Origin: Apodemus sylvaticus
Taxonomy: Eukaryota > Chordata > Mammalia > Rodentia > Muridae
Assembly (NCBI RefSeq): GCF_947179515.1
Contig: NC_067473.1
Coordinates: forward strand, 101,335,782 to 101,399,781
DNA length: 64,000 nucleotides
Direction of reading: 5' to 3'
Shown here: piece by piece, positions 21,374 through 31,946 of the stretch
Layout: every line of letters starts with the position of its first letter
Position numbering within the stretch: position 1 is the stretch's first letter
Position numbers and translations under genes: made by a program
The notes under the pieces: model-generated
Database searches by the model: none
What the model was told of the DNA's origin: nothing
Seen by the model: the letters and a program-made list of their open reading frames with translations, nothing else

Positions 21374-21480
21374 GTTCGGGCAGGCAGTGGTGGCACGCAC
21401 CTTTAATCCCAGTACTCAGGAGGCAGAGGCAGGATCTGCCTGGTCTACAGAGCGAGTTTCAGGACATCCAGGGCTACAGT
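21374..21480 (+). mobile_element. B1 SINE with internal deletion
   Basis: The ggcagtggtggcacgcacct head runs through ggaggcagaggcaggatctg straight to cctggtctacagagcgag. The usual gagttcgaggccag portion is missing. Confidence 0.75.
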
Positions 21481-21527
21481 CGAACCATGTGATTTGATCT
21501 GAGTGCTGCAATCTGAATGCACAGCTT

Positions 21528-21580
21528 ATACAAGAGCAGCCGGTGCTCTTAGCTGCTGAGCCTTCTCCGACCCCTCTGCT
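21528..21580 (-). mobile_element. B2 SINE 5'-end fragment
   Basis: Reverse B2 head: caagagcagccggtgctctt and agctgctgagccttctcc. Only about 50 bp remain. Confidence 0.7.
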
Positions 21581-22315
21581 TCTAGCAGTTGCTTTGGCTC
21601 CGAGTTCACGGCTCCACTCCATGCCCCCACCATGCCAGGGCTTTCTTTCGGAGCTTGCTTTGTGTGTTCCCCTTTTCTTTCCTTTCCGTTTTTCCCTTCC
21701 CTCATTTCCCCCTCCTTCTCCTTCTTTCTAGTGTTGATAGAAACTGGCACATAACATCCGCTGGGCAAGAGCCCCACCGTGGAGTTACTTCTCCAGCTAT
21801 CCTCTTAGGAGGAGAAGGGCCCGGTCTAACCCAGTAGCAACCCTATTTTAGTTCAACAAAATTATTTCCAAATAAGGTTACATCTGAGGTTCCCAGTAGA
21901 TAGGATTTGCTCGGACGTTTTTCAATCTATCTCCCTTGTGCCCGTGCTTGCCACTTTTGAGCCTCTCAGACAGGAGAGAGATAACATCCACTGCGAGGCT
22001 GAAGCTGGACTTAGATACAAAAATCCACACTTTCTTTCTTAATTGGGGCTTTTTTGTCCGACTAAGACTCTATGTTCTAGCTGATGTGATTGTATCTCTG
22101 GTCTGGAAGGCTGAGAGGAAGGTAGCAGGGCATGGGATAAAGACAGTAGTCCTCCACCGCGCAGCAGAGGATGAGCTTGGCCTTGACTCTAGATATCCTT
22201 GCACAGTCCTCAAGGCCTCCTCATAATGTCTGAGAAAATGATGAATATTACTTAGGGATAGTTAAAGAATTTACCAAAGCTAGATGTAGAGGCAGCCTGC
22301 TTAAGTTCCTTAAGG
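21581..22315. other. Gene-free sequence
   Basis: No coding gene is recognised. A pyrimidine-rich section lies at about 21665-21730. Confidence 0.35.
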
Positions 22316-22652
22316 TGTATGCCTTCAGCTGTTATAACAAAATACCACCAACAACAGGGGTTTACTCACAGTGTGAATGACTTTGAAGTCCAAGATCTAA
22401 GTGCCATCAGATGCTTTGTCTGAGGGTTTCAACCTTCTCACTCCTGGTTCATGGTTCACAGGTGCAGCCTTTTCACTGTGTCTCCCCCCCCCCCAGTGGA
22501 GGGAAGGGCGTCTGATCTCTCTGGGCTTTCTTTTAAAGGGCACTGACCCCCCCCCAAGCTCTCCACACCTCAGGGTGGGGGGCAGTAATCACTTTGCGTG
22601 TTAGACTTCAATATGAACCTTAGAGACACAAATATTCAGACCATGCCACACA
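22316..22652 (-). mobile_element. MLT1-like MaLR LTR
   Basis: The text gctgttataacaaaatacca, tttactcacagtgtg, gaagtccaagatctaagtg and acacaaatattcagacca matches reverse MLT1-type LTR landmarks. Poly-C interruptions lie near 22485 and 22549. Confidence 0.55.
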
Positions 22653-22739
22653 GCATTTGGTTGAGTTATAAGGAGGTTAGTCTTGGTTTGGGGGATTTTT
22701 AGGTAGTAGTTGCTCATGATGATGTGAAGTTTGAGGTTT

Positions 22740-22944
22740 TTTGCTTTTGTTTTTTTGTTTTTTGGGTTTTTTTAGGGGGGGGAGGTTGGATTTGTTTTTT
22801 TTTTTTTCGAGACAGGGTTTCTCTGTATAGCTCTGGCTGTCCTGGAACTCACTATGTAGACCAGGCTGGCCTCGAACTCAGAAATCCACCTGCCTCTGCC
22901 TCCCAGAGTGCTGGGATTACAGGCGTGCCCCACCACCGCCCGGC
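22740..22944 (-). mobile_element. B1 SINE with 13-bp target-site duplication (source copy of the inverted duplication)
   Basis: Full reverse B1 from cgagacagggtttctctgta to ccaccaccgcccggc, with a long interrupted T-rich tail at 22740-22807. The 13-bp duplication aagtttgaggttt lies at 22727-22739 and 22945-22957. Confidence 0.95.
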
Positions 22945-23039
22945 AAGTTTGAGGTTTATAATGGAGGTCTCTCTGCTTCTTGCAAGTATTTTCTCAGCAC
23001 CCACTTTAGTGCTCTGCTCATTATCCAAAGCAGCATACT
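22836..23039 (-). repeat. Inverted duplication, arm B (source)
   Basis: This is the reverse complement of 20582-20785 at about 98% identity. It includes most of the B1 body, one of its target-site duplications and about 80 bp of flanking unique DNA. Confidence 0.95.
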
Positions 23040-23119
23040 TACATCTGTCAGGCTGCTGACCTAGCCCGGAACATAGGACAACACAACAAATTAATTATCC
23101 CTCCTTTGTACATAATATT

Positions 23120-23680
23120 AATTTGTTTGTTTGTTTGCTTAGGTAGTGTCTCAGGATTTTCTCTGTCCAATTACATTAAAATATTAGTGCAGCAGGAGGC
23201 CTGTGATTATACAGGGAAAAGGGGGGTGGAGCTAGGAGTTGCAGGGACAGAGAGCAGACAGAGGAGAAAAAGCAAGATGGAGGACAGACAGGAAGAAGAC
23301 CCTGAACCAGCATGGCTTTAAATAGCCACACGTAGATATGATATCATAAAGGACAGGATAATCGGGATAACTTGTCTAATCTAGGTGGACAGACCATTAT
23401 CAATTGGCCCTGAAATTATTGTGTGGGCATCTTGTGAATTGAGAATTTATTAATATAAAAATCTGCCTTGTTAATTATAAGCTTCTAGAGTTTTGTTTCC
23501 ACTGGGTTTCTGGATGTTGTGGTGGTTGATCACAGGGTGGACAGTCATTGTGTGGGGCTGGCGTGGCAGCGAAGGAACTCTGGAGCTCTGGCACCACAGA
23601 GTTAGTGGGCAGAGAGCAGCTGGACGGAGCAGGGGAACTTGGTGGTTCTAGTTTAATATTTCCTGAAACAGGTTGGGTTT
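23120..23680. mobile_element. Possible LTR-like interspersed repeat
   Basis: The segment with ggcctgtgattatacaggg, cagcatggctttaaatag and ggccctgaaattattgtgtg resembles a recurrent murine repeat, probably LTR-derived. I cannot assign it. Confidence 0.3.
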
Positions 23681-24040
23681 TTTTTGTTGTTGTTTGTTTG
23701 TTTGTTTTTTGAAAGAGTCTCAGCCGAGCGGTGGTGGCGCACGCCTGTAATCCCAGCACTTTGGGAGGCAGAGGCAGGCGGATTTCTGAGTTAGAGGCCA
23801 GCCTGGTCTACAGAGTGAGTTCCAGGACAGCTAGGGCTACACAGAGAAACTCTGTCTCGGAAACAAAACAAAACAAAACAAAACAAAACCAAATCCAAAA
23901 AAAAAAAAAAAAAAAAAAGCCAAAAAGAAAAAAAAGAAAAAGGAAAAAAGAAAAAAAGAAAAAGTCTCACTCTATATCCCAGGCTGGCCTGGAATTCACG
24001 TAGCCCAAGCTGTCCTATAATGCCAGGCAATCTGCCCTCC
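23681..24040 (-). mobile_element. Old B1-like SINE interrupted by a younger B1
   Basis: A reverse B1-like start (tttgtttgttttttgaaagagtctc before 23721) resumes after the insertion with ctatatcccaggctggcct and ggaattcacgtagcccaagc. Confidence 0.6.
23723..23956 (+). mobile_element. B1 SINE with long A-rich tail, nested
   Basis: Near-consensus B1 (gccgagcggtggtggcgcac to gaaactctgtctcgg), then (AAAAC)n and poly(A) with AAAAG variants. The flanking gaaa(g/a)agtctca sequence is the likely target-site duplication. Confidence 0.9.
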
Positions 24041-24559
24041 TAATCAGTACATACTGCTTCATTGAACAAATCAAGCGCCTGGTGCTTTAATGATCTGTGT
24101 GGTACACATATTATTCCTACCCCAGGGAGTCCATCAATGTCTCAGAACATCTTCGCCTAGGGGGGACAGGAACTAAGATGTTAGGAGGATGGACAGGAGT
24201 ACCACAGGAGGCCGCAATCAAGAGAGGCTCTCTAAAAGGAAGGACAGCATTCCAGAGAGAAGGCACAAGCGTGCTAACAGGCCACCAACACAGTTCTTCT
24301 TCTAACTTGGTGCTGCTTAGGCATGAGGAGCTGAGATCAGATTCCCCAGAGCTCATGTAAAAGCTCATGGAGGTCTGTGTCTGTGTGACCTCCAGCCTCA
24401 GCAATGTGGGAGACAGAGATGGGATTTCTGAGGCTGGCTGGCTAGCCAGCCTAGCAAAAATCTTGAACTCCTAAGGTGTCCTTCTCTGCCTTCTGAACCT
24501 AGACATCCCCTCCCCGACACCCTCCAAATGCACATATATGCAAACACCACAGACACATC

Positions 24560-24606
24560 TCTCTCTCACACATACACACACACACACAGACACACACACA
24601 CACACA

Positions 24607-24678
<72 letters not shown>
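24560..24678 (+). repeat. (CA)n-(GA)n compound microsatellite
   Basis: Roughly 80 bp of CA/CATA/CAGA units pass into about 38 bp of pure GA. Confidence 0.95.
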
Positions 24679-24683
<5 letters not shown>

Positions 24684-25186
24684 AACATTTTGGCTGTAAT
24701 GACATCAGCAGGTAATCCTTGAAGGCCATGGAGAATTCCCCAGAATAACATGCATATCCATATTTACACAAATTTGAGACAGTCTCCTTTGCTCCAGCTC
24801 CCACAGGCTCCTGTTCCTGAGATCCTGAATCCAGGCTCGAACAGGCAATTGCCTTGTAGCTATTTGTCAGAAATTTCTGGTGCCCGTGACCTAACTGCTG
24901 TGGGCATCACAGTCTTCATGGGGAAGTAAATTTCTGTATCCACAACAGACGCCTGAAGGACTCAGACAGCAGCCAGCTGTGTCTTTGGAGTTGCTTGCGC
25001 TGGTGGTAATTCAGTTCAATGAGTACTCATTACAGACCATCGGGCCTTTCCCACTGCCCAGGCTCTGGTGTGAATGCTTCTCCCTCTCAACACACACGGC
25101 CAGTGAGTACGGCTCTCTCACTCCACCCTGGTCAGCACTTACCACAGACAACTCCAGAAATATTTGTTAACTTGTGAGTCTCACTT
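24679..25186. other. Gene-free unique sequence
   Basis: No gene is recognised. A weak MIR/L2-like patch may lie at about 25010-25080. Confidence 0.3.
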
Positions 25187-25200
25187 GCCAACTTTCATAT

Positions 25201-25354
25201 CTATAAGTACACTGTAGCTGTCTTCACACACACCAGAAGAGGGTGTCAGATCTCATTAGAGATGGTTGTGAGCCACCATGTGGTTGCTGGGATTTGAACT
25301 CAGGACCTCTGGAAGAGCAGCCAGTGCTCTTAACTGCTGAGCCATCTCTTCAGT
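25201..25354 (-). mobile_element. B2 SINE with 14-bp target-site duplication
   Basis: Reverse B2: gtagctgtcttcacacacac, gttgtgagccaccatgtggt, gaactcaggacctctggaag, aactgctgagccatctctt. The exact duplication gccaactttcatat lies at 25187-25200 and 25355-25368. Confidence 0.95.
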
Positions 25355-25368
25355 GCCAACTTTCATAT

Positions 25369-26184
25369 GACTGGCCCCTGGTTACAAAGAAAACTTTGGG
25401 ATGGAATAGGTAATTCTGAATTAAAATAACTATTTATAAACATACTGTTGCTACTAGATCTGTATATGATTGAGAAAAAGCAAACTGAAACTTAAGCTAA
25501 CCATGGAAGACTGCATTTCAAATTTCACACACCCAGCTGCCCCAGCATCAGCAGAGGAGGGGAGTCCTCCTGGCTTCCACTGAGGTGACGGCAGATCCTT
25601 GACAGAAAAGAATTTCAGGAGAGTCAGAGTGAAGTTCAGTTAATGAAATTATTAAGTAGAGATGAATAAGATACAATAAACACTTCATATTTAAGCATAG
25701 GCTTGGGGGAGAGAGGTGCTTGAGAATGTACACCACAGACACGAGAGTGGGCTTCTTAGGCGAGAGTCGTGCTTGCGTGTCTTCACACAGCCGTGTGTGG
25801 TTCTGCTGCTTTCTGTGTTACATCACTGAAATTTATGACAAAGCAAAGCTTTACGACTGACAGAGAAAACATGAGCTGCTGTGCACTTATTTTCCGTATT
25901 CTAAAACATTTCCTTTTTTGTATGAAATTATAAGCTGTTCATTCATTACCTGGAAATGAGAATGGAGTGCTACCGCAGTTAACAGTTAAGTGCAGGACCG
26001 TGAACCCCCGGCCCTCATCAAGACATCCTTGTTCGTCTTTAGGAAGACAGCTACCTCTTTTGGCAATCTTGGTTTTATCTGTTCTGTTGAGTTTCTGATT
26101 CTCAGACAGATTTCAGAGTGAGGGGATTCTTTCTCTATGTCCTCTTAATTTTGTCTTTCTCTCTCTTGTCTTGGAAATCCTCAT
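25369..26184. other. Gene-free unique sequence
   Basis: No gene or clear repeat is recognised. Confidence 0.35.
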
Positions 26185-26355
26185 GGCAGGGATGGAGAGA
26201 AGTTCTGCAGTGAAGGCCATGCACTTGAGTTTGGTTCCTAGCAACGATGTCCGGCAGCTCCCAGCCGCCTGTAACTCCAGCTCCAGACAGCGCTGACACC
26301 TCTGGCCTCTGTGGTCACCTCACATGCACGTACATACACATAACTAAAAAGGACG
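26185..26355 (+). mobile_element. B3-like SINE
   Basis: Head ggatggagagaagttctgca, core tgtaactccagctccagac, tctggcctctgtggtcacc and a cacataactaaaaagg tail. Confidence 0.6.
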
Positions 26356-26418
26356 AAATGGGGAGTTTTAAGGGTAAATGGTGATCTTGTCTTTGAAGTG
26401 ATCATTTAAACTAAACCT

Positions 26419-26419
26419 T

Positions 26420-26474
<55 letters not shown>

Positions 26475-26612
26475 TTTGAGACAGGGTTTCTCTGTGTAGC
26501 CCTGGCTGTCCTGGAACTCACTTTGTAGACCAGGCTGGCCTCGAACTCAGAAATCAGCCTGCCTCTGCCTCCCAAGTTCTGGGATTAAAGGCTTGCTCCA
26601 TCACTGCCTAGC
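26419..26612 (-). mobile_element. B1 SINE with (TTTA)n tail and target-site duplication
   Basis: The (TTTA)n run at 26419-26476 is the expanded reverse-strand tail of a B1 (gagacagggtttctctgtgt to catcactgcctagc). A ttaaactaaacc duplication flanks both sides (about 26406-26418 and 26613-26625). Confidence 0.9.
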
Positions 26613-26641
26613 TTAAACTAAACCAATTAAAATAGAATATT

Positions 26642-26772
26642 GAAGCCAGGTATGGTGGTTCATACCTGAAAGGCCGATGTGTGATGATTGTCATGAGTTT
26701 GTGGCCAGCCGGGGTTGCATAGGGAGTTCCAGGCCAGCTTCGGCTACAGTGTGAATCCCTCTCTCAAAACAA
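26642..26772 (+). mobile_element. Old B1-like SINE
   Basis: ccaggtatggtggttcatac head, gtttgtggccagccggggtt middle and tgtgaatccctctctcaaaa end. Its tail begins the segment paralogous to 19225-19505. Confidence 0.6.
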
Positions 26773-26820
26773 GATGAAGCAAAATTTAAAAAGCTAAACT
26801 ATTGTTTATAATAAAAACCA

Positions 26821-27028
26821 AAGCCGGACAGTGGTGGTACATTCCTGTAATCCCAGCACTCTGGGAGGCAGAGGTAAGCAGATTTCTGAGTTTGAGGCCA
26901 GCCTGGTCAACAGAGTGAGTTCCAAGACAGTCAGGGCTATACAGAGAAACCCTGTCTCGAAAAAGCCAAAAATCAAAAAAAAACAAATAAATAAATAAAT
27001 AAATAAACAACAACAACAAAAAAACCCC
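26821..27028 (+). mobile_element. B1 SINE with AATA/AAC-rich tail
   Basis: Good B1 (agccggacagtggtggtaca to gaaaccctgtctcgaaaa) with an (AAATA)n/(CAA)n tail. It has been inserted into the AT-rich paralogous block. Confidence 0.85.
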
Positions 27029-27240
27029 AAAGATTGTATGCTGAAATAATAGCACCTGGTTATTGAAATAAAAGTACATAAATAGGCAATATAGAAACAT
27101 ATGTATAATATCATATATTATACATATACATAGGATATTTATGTATAATGTTTATATAAAATATTTACATACTATAGATTTAAATTATATGTTATATACA
27201 AATCTTATATGCTTATTTTATAAAGTGTATTCTGAGGGTT
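27029..27240 (+). repeat. AT-rich block, second member of paralogous pair
   Basis: It starts aaagattgtatgctgaaata and continues atagcacctggttattg. It is diverged from 19285-19500 but collinear with it. Confidence 0.65.
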
Positions 27241-27246
27241 TTTTTG

Positions 27247-27650
27247 GTCAGACTTAAAATGTAGACAACGATGAACTTGAATTTCTGATCATTCTGTTTC
27301 CATCTCCCAAGTGCTGGGATCATAGTCTTCTTCTTTTTTTTTTTTTTTAAAGAATTTTTTTTTTTATTTTGTGTATATGAGTACATTGTTGCTGTCTTCA
27401 GATACACCAGAAGAGAGCACAGGATCCCATTACAGATGGTTGTTAGCCACCATGTGGTTGCCGGGAATTGAACTCAGGACCTTTGAAAGAGCAGTCGGTG
27501 CTCTTAACCACTGAGCCATCTCTCCAGCCCGGGATCATAGTCTTCTGCACCCACTTTTTATGTGGTTTTACGTGGCTCTGTGGGTCAAATCCAGGGCTCC
27601 GTGCATGCCAGGAAAGCGCCGTACCAGCAACATCTTCAGCCCTGAACAGC
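27247..27650 (-). mobile_element. B4-like SINE interrupted by a B2
   Basis: The B1-like half (gaacttgaatttctgatcat, caagtgctgggatcatag) lies left of the B2. The ID-like half (aaatccagggctccgtgcat, gccaggaaagcgccgtacc) lies right of it, giving the composite order of a reverse B4. Confidence 0.65.
27332..27530 (-). mobile_element. B2 SINE with exact 16-bp target-site duplication
   Basis: T-rich tail, then reverse B2 (gttagccaccatgtggttg to ccatctctccagccc). The 16-bp duplication gggatcatagtcttct lies at 27316-27331 and 27531-27546. Confidence 0.95.
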
Positions 27651-27704
27651 ACATTCTTTAGGTTCAAAAATCATATGCTTACATATTTTTTGGTTGATGT
27701 TCAG

Positions 27705-28260
27705 GGGACACTTTAAGGAGAGGTTCCATGTTCTTATGTCCCCAAGACAAAGACTTAGACAGACACACATAGATAGTAACAAACAAAGAAAACGTTTATT
27801 AAAAAGGCTACACTTCCAAGAGAAGAGGCAGGGTGGGCCAGAGAGCAAGCAGCAGCCCGGTGGTCGTGCAGTACAGAGCTGGGACTTTGGTGTTACCTTA
27901 GCACAGGCTTTTTGTTTTTGTTTTAACCTCATTTGCCTAACGTGGGCTTTCTGCACACGCTCTATCATGTAGTTCCATGTACAACTTCATGCATTGCATG
28001 ACTTGTTGGGATCTCACATCTCCTCCCGGGTGTCGGCAGGATAAAGAGCCATATGTCACCCTCGGCCATCTGGAGGGCTCTGTGTCTGCCCTGGAGTGGG
28101 GCAGAGTACCAGGCAGTGAGAGGGCTTTGACAACGTGTTTCCCGTGTACTAACTGTGCAAGGCTTTGCTCAGGCCCCCCACACCCGCCTTCCACTCTACT
28201 CCGCCCATCACTACCCGGGGCCTCTCACATGGCCCCTAAGCGTCCAACCACTGAACGGTA
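27705..28260 (-). mobile_element. Possible LTR-like repeat
   Basis: On the reverse strand an aataaacgttttctttg motif (27785-27801) sits in a poly(A)-signal position, followed by GC-rich LTR-like text. There are no coding remnants. Class uncertain. Confidence 0.25.
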
Positions 28261-28431
28261 GCCCCAGCCCCAGTGCGGTTGTTTTTAACAAAGTGATTGT
28301 CTGTTTTCACGTGGCAGTATCAGGGAAGGGGCTGAAATTCCAGGTGCATTTCCTCCATGTCTTCTCTGCCTCCTAGCTGATACTCCTGATTTTACCAGGA
28401 CTAGCTTTCTTTTGTCTTACGAACAACCTTG

Positions 28432-28530
28432 TGAGCATTCACAAGTTTATGGCTAAGCTAGCTCAGGTTCCAAAATCTACTCATTAGTATTAATTCTTCT
28501 GAGACTTTTCTTGGAGTAGCATAAGCATTT
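28432..28530 (+). repeat. Inverted repeat, left arm
   Basis: Contains ctaagctagctcaggttcc continuing to aaaatctac, and aattcttctgagacttttc. Both recur in reverse complement at 29178-29285. Confidence 0.85.
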
Positions 28531-28984
28531 AAAGTTTAAAGTTTCCTTTAGTTATATGTATCTGCGTGTTGTGGAGAGTGGCAGGGACACACGCACGTGT
28601 GGTCATGGGAATCTGCTGTCTTTCCACGGGACATCCACTGCTTTCTCACCGAGTCATATCAACCAGTCCTAACCCGAGGCTTTGCCTCTTGAAGTCAGGG
28701 GCCTGAAGCAGATTTCTTCTGGTCTGGGAATTCTTGGCACGAACATTCAATGCACGCACTGCTCACATTCGGAGGAACCGCCCTCAGTCAAGTCCACTGA
28801 ACAACCGCATTGAACAGAAGAGAATTTCCTTCCCATTCCTCAGTGGGCCCTGACAGTGAAATCTAACCAATGTCCTAGGCCCTTGGGGAGGAAGGGGCAC
28901 TCTGGACAGCAGTGTGGTTTGGTGGGATAAAGAAATGAATTAGATGTTCATTATCAAGACCACAGACACTCTTGAAGGAGATCA

Positions 28985-29160
28985 GAAGGCTGAAGAGAAG
29001 GCTGAGGAGACTGCCCACTAGGCAAAGCACTTGCCCTGTGAACACTTGGACCTGAATTTGATCCCAAGGATCCCTATAAAAAGAGTTGTGCACTAGTCTT
29101 CCTCTATCTCCACATGTACGTGTGTCCTCTGCCCTCCCCATGGCAAATAAATGAATGTAA
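28985..29160 (+). mobile_element. B3A-like SINE, diverged
   Basis: gcaaagcacttgccctgtga head region, ttggacctgaatttgatccc, then a CACA/TGTACG-type 3' section and an aataaatgaatgtaat tail. It lies inside the inverted repeat. Confidence 0.6.
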
Positions 29161-29177
29161 TTAAAGAATACTTTTTT

Positions 29178-29285
29178 AGAAACCCTTATATTATGCATGA
29201 AAAGTCTCAGAAGAATTAATTAGTAATAAACTGTAGATTTTGGAACCTGAGCTAGCTTAGTCACAAAACTGTGAACACGCTTGAA
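29178..29285 (-). repeat. Inverted repeat, right arm
   Basis: Reverse complement of the left arm. The two exact core blocks (about 28 and 19 bp) are separated by a diverged stretch. Confidence 0.85.
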
Positions 29286-29419
29286 ATCTCAGGGCTGAGG
29301 AGGCAGAGACAGGCGAATCCCTGGAGTTTCCTGGCTGGGCAATCTAGCTTACTTTGTGACTTTCAGACTAGAGGATGACACACGATGGACTGCTCCTAAG
29401 GTCTAAGGCTCTAAATACA

Positions 29420-29475
29420 CACATATGCACACCCCCCCCCACACACACACATACACACCTGTTCATACACACAGG
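29420..29475 (+). repeat. (CA)n with poly-C interruption
   Basis: Short CA-rich tract downstream of a weak B1-like fragment (about 29286-29345: gggctgaggaggcagagac). Confidence 0.8.
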
Positions 29476-30044
29476 GCTGGGGGTGGGGCCGGGTGTGAGA
29501 AGACCTGTAGTTTGTGTTTAAAACACTTCTCTGGAGTAACAGAGAGGTTGGCATGCTCTGGAGCTGCTAACCTTAGGGGATGCCAGTCTGGGCTTCTGAG
29601 GCATCTTTCACACAGATACAAATGTCAGAAAGAAAAAGTTAAAAGGGTTGATATGTATAGGGCATCCCAGTGCAAAGAGGGCATGCTATGAGAGATCACC
29701 ACCTGGTTCTTTTCATTAATTTATCCATGCATTCAGCAAGCTTGTATGTAACCCCTGCCATATGCCAGCCCTAGGGCCAGGAGGTCAGTAAGTGAGGTTG
29801 GCTAGGGCTGCCAAGCCTGCAGCAATTGAATGGGGTGTAGCGAAATACATGGCGCTGCAAAGCACCTGCTAATGAGTGAAATCTCTAGGGAAGAAAACCA
29901 GCGTGGTTGTGTACCATGTCTATGAAGCCAACAAGATAAGAGGAGGCTCTTCTGGACCCTAAGTACAGCCAGGAAAAGTACTAGGTGGGAAGCAGCATTA
30001 AATTTACTTACCGGAAGGAACCTGCTGTAGATCAGAATCCCATT
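29476..30044. other. Gene-free sequence with possible MIR/L2 tail
   Basis: Around 29700-29790 the pattern (ttaatttatccatgcattca ... catatgccagccctaggg) resembles the 3' end of MIR or L2. No gene is seen. Confidence 0.3.
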
Positions 30045-30165
30045 TTATTTAGACAAGACTTTACTATGTAACCCAGGCTCGCCTTGAACTTACTATATAG
30101 CTCAAGCTAGCCTTGGACTTGAAATCCTCCTGCCTCCACCTTCCAAGTGCTGGGATTCTGGCCCA
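30045..30165 (-). mobile_element. Old B1-like SINE
   Basis: agacaagactttactatgta, acccaggctcgccttgaact, caagctagccttggacttg and tccaagtgctgggattctgg read as reverse B1. Confidence 0.65.
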
Positions 30166-30599
30166 GTTCTCAGCTCCAGTCTTCCCTTGCTTGTCCCACA
30201 CTCACTCAGAAGCTCTGTTCTGTGAAGGCACCATTTCAAGTAGCAGGGACTCAGTAATAATCAGAGGAAGGCATACAGAGTGAAAGTCTGTGTTTATAAT
30301 CTCCAACTGTAGTGAGAGAGACAGAGAGCAAACAGAATAAATGAACAAAGTACAGTCTGCACTCCTATTCCCAGCCTGTAGTGCCATGGAGTCATTGACA
30401 AGCAGAGAATCAGGGAGGGCCGGGCCTTTGCTCCCAGGGGAAAGGGGAAACATGGCGTTCAGTTCCTGTGAGCTCACATTTTCTTCAACTGATCATTCGT
30501 TTATTCATTCATCTAACACACTTCTAGAAGGGTTCCTTGTTTTTATCTATATATTTATTTCTTCAGCACATGTGCATGTGAACATATGTGCTTCGCGCA

Positions 30600-30616
30600 C
30601 TCGCACATGCGCGTGC

Positions 30617-30661
<45 letters not shown>
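30600..30661 (+). repeat. (GT)n/(GCGT)n microsatellite
   Basis: gcgcgtgcgtgcgtg passes into about 22 GT units. Confidence 0.95.
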
Positions 30662-31164
30662 CACTGGAGCTTTTAAGAGGAAAGCCTGTGCTCTAGCCAT
30701 CCTAGTGAGCATCCCCAATATGCCAATAAAGAAAGGTAAATAATAGAGAAAGGTAGTAAATTGAGATTTATCCAATGTGGCTACATTGGGAAGAGAGACA
30801 GATTAAAAAAGGCCCACTGATACCTCCCCCCAACACCAAGTCTATTGTTGGAATACTCATATTGACATTTGGGTTTAAACTGGTTATAGTTCTGGTCTGG
30901 GTGGTCCTGCCCATAACTAACCTTTGATCGTCTTTGTTCAGATCTGTCCTGAAAGGTGGTTTGTATGGCTGTCAGAACTATGTAAACCTCTTCCTGAGAG
31001 TCAAGCTTTTCTCTGGTTTCACCAGGATTCAACCCTTACATCAGCAGGGTAAGGTTGAGGTCTGCCTGCCCAGCACAGCTATAGCCATTTTTTTCCATAC
31101 CGGCCTGGTATTTCATATTGTTGCTATAATATTTCTGCCAGTGATTTACATAGAAAAATAACAA
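30662..31164. other. Gene-free unique sequence
   Basis: No gene or confident repeat is recognised. Confidence 0.35.
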
Positions 31165-31545
31165 CTCAAAGCAGGATCAAACTGACCACAACACGTTATC
31201 TTCTACATGTTCTGAGGTTTGTTAATCTTAAGAAATCCCGCAACCATAAGCTCCACTTAGGACCAATCAGAATAAAGGTCAGTTAGAACTCTTTTGTCTC
31301 ACTAGCCAAAGTATCTTGAGTCAGAGCTGACCACTGGGCAACACTTCCTGCACCTGTGTATGAGCTCATTGTGGCTTTGTGGATTTTTTTCCCTTGAGAA
31401 ATGTTTGTTGTAGCTCAGATAGTTTTTATCTGTGTCCCTGATCTGATCAGTATTAGGATTGTGTTCAATAAATTGTCCCAGTCTGAGATCGGTGCTCAGG
31501 AGGTTTGTGGAGTGACTCTCAGACCCCAAAAGACTCCTGGAGAAA
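31165..31545 (+). mobile_element. Candidate solo LTR
   Basis: The right part has a ttcaataaattgtcccagtc poly(A)-signal-like region and a gagatcggtgctcaggagg / gactctcagaccccaaa section typical in feel of the R-U5 end of murine LTRs. No internal retroviral genes are adjacent. Boundaries are guesses. Confidence 0.3.
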
Positions 31546-31946
31546 TGTTAATTCTTTAGGGGTCAATGTTAAGTAAAAGGGCACAGGTATCTCTCTTTAG
31601 AATACATCTCTCTCCAGGACAATGAGATGTGGTTCTTTTAAACCACAGGGTTGGTGCAGTTGGCATGCCTTGTTTAATGCACATCTTGATCCATTAACAC
31701 TGAACCTGGCACTGACGTCACATGCCTGAAAGCAGCTGATTTCCACAAGGCACAGCATGGTCTTCTCAGCCCAAGGAAGCGCTATGTGCTGTTTCTGCAC
31801 AAGAATCAGGGGTCTTCACAATAGGCAAGTTACCAACAGAAAGGGCAAAACTCGGGAGAAAGATAAGTCAGCAGAGCTCAGAAAAGGAGCCATTATGCTG
31901 TCAGCGTGTAAGTTAGTGCCATCACTATAAAAATCACTGTGGAAGT

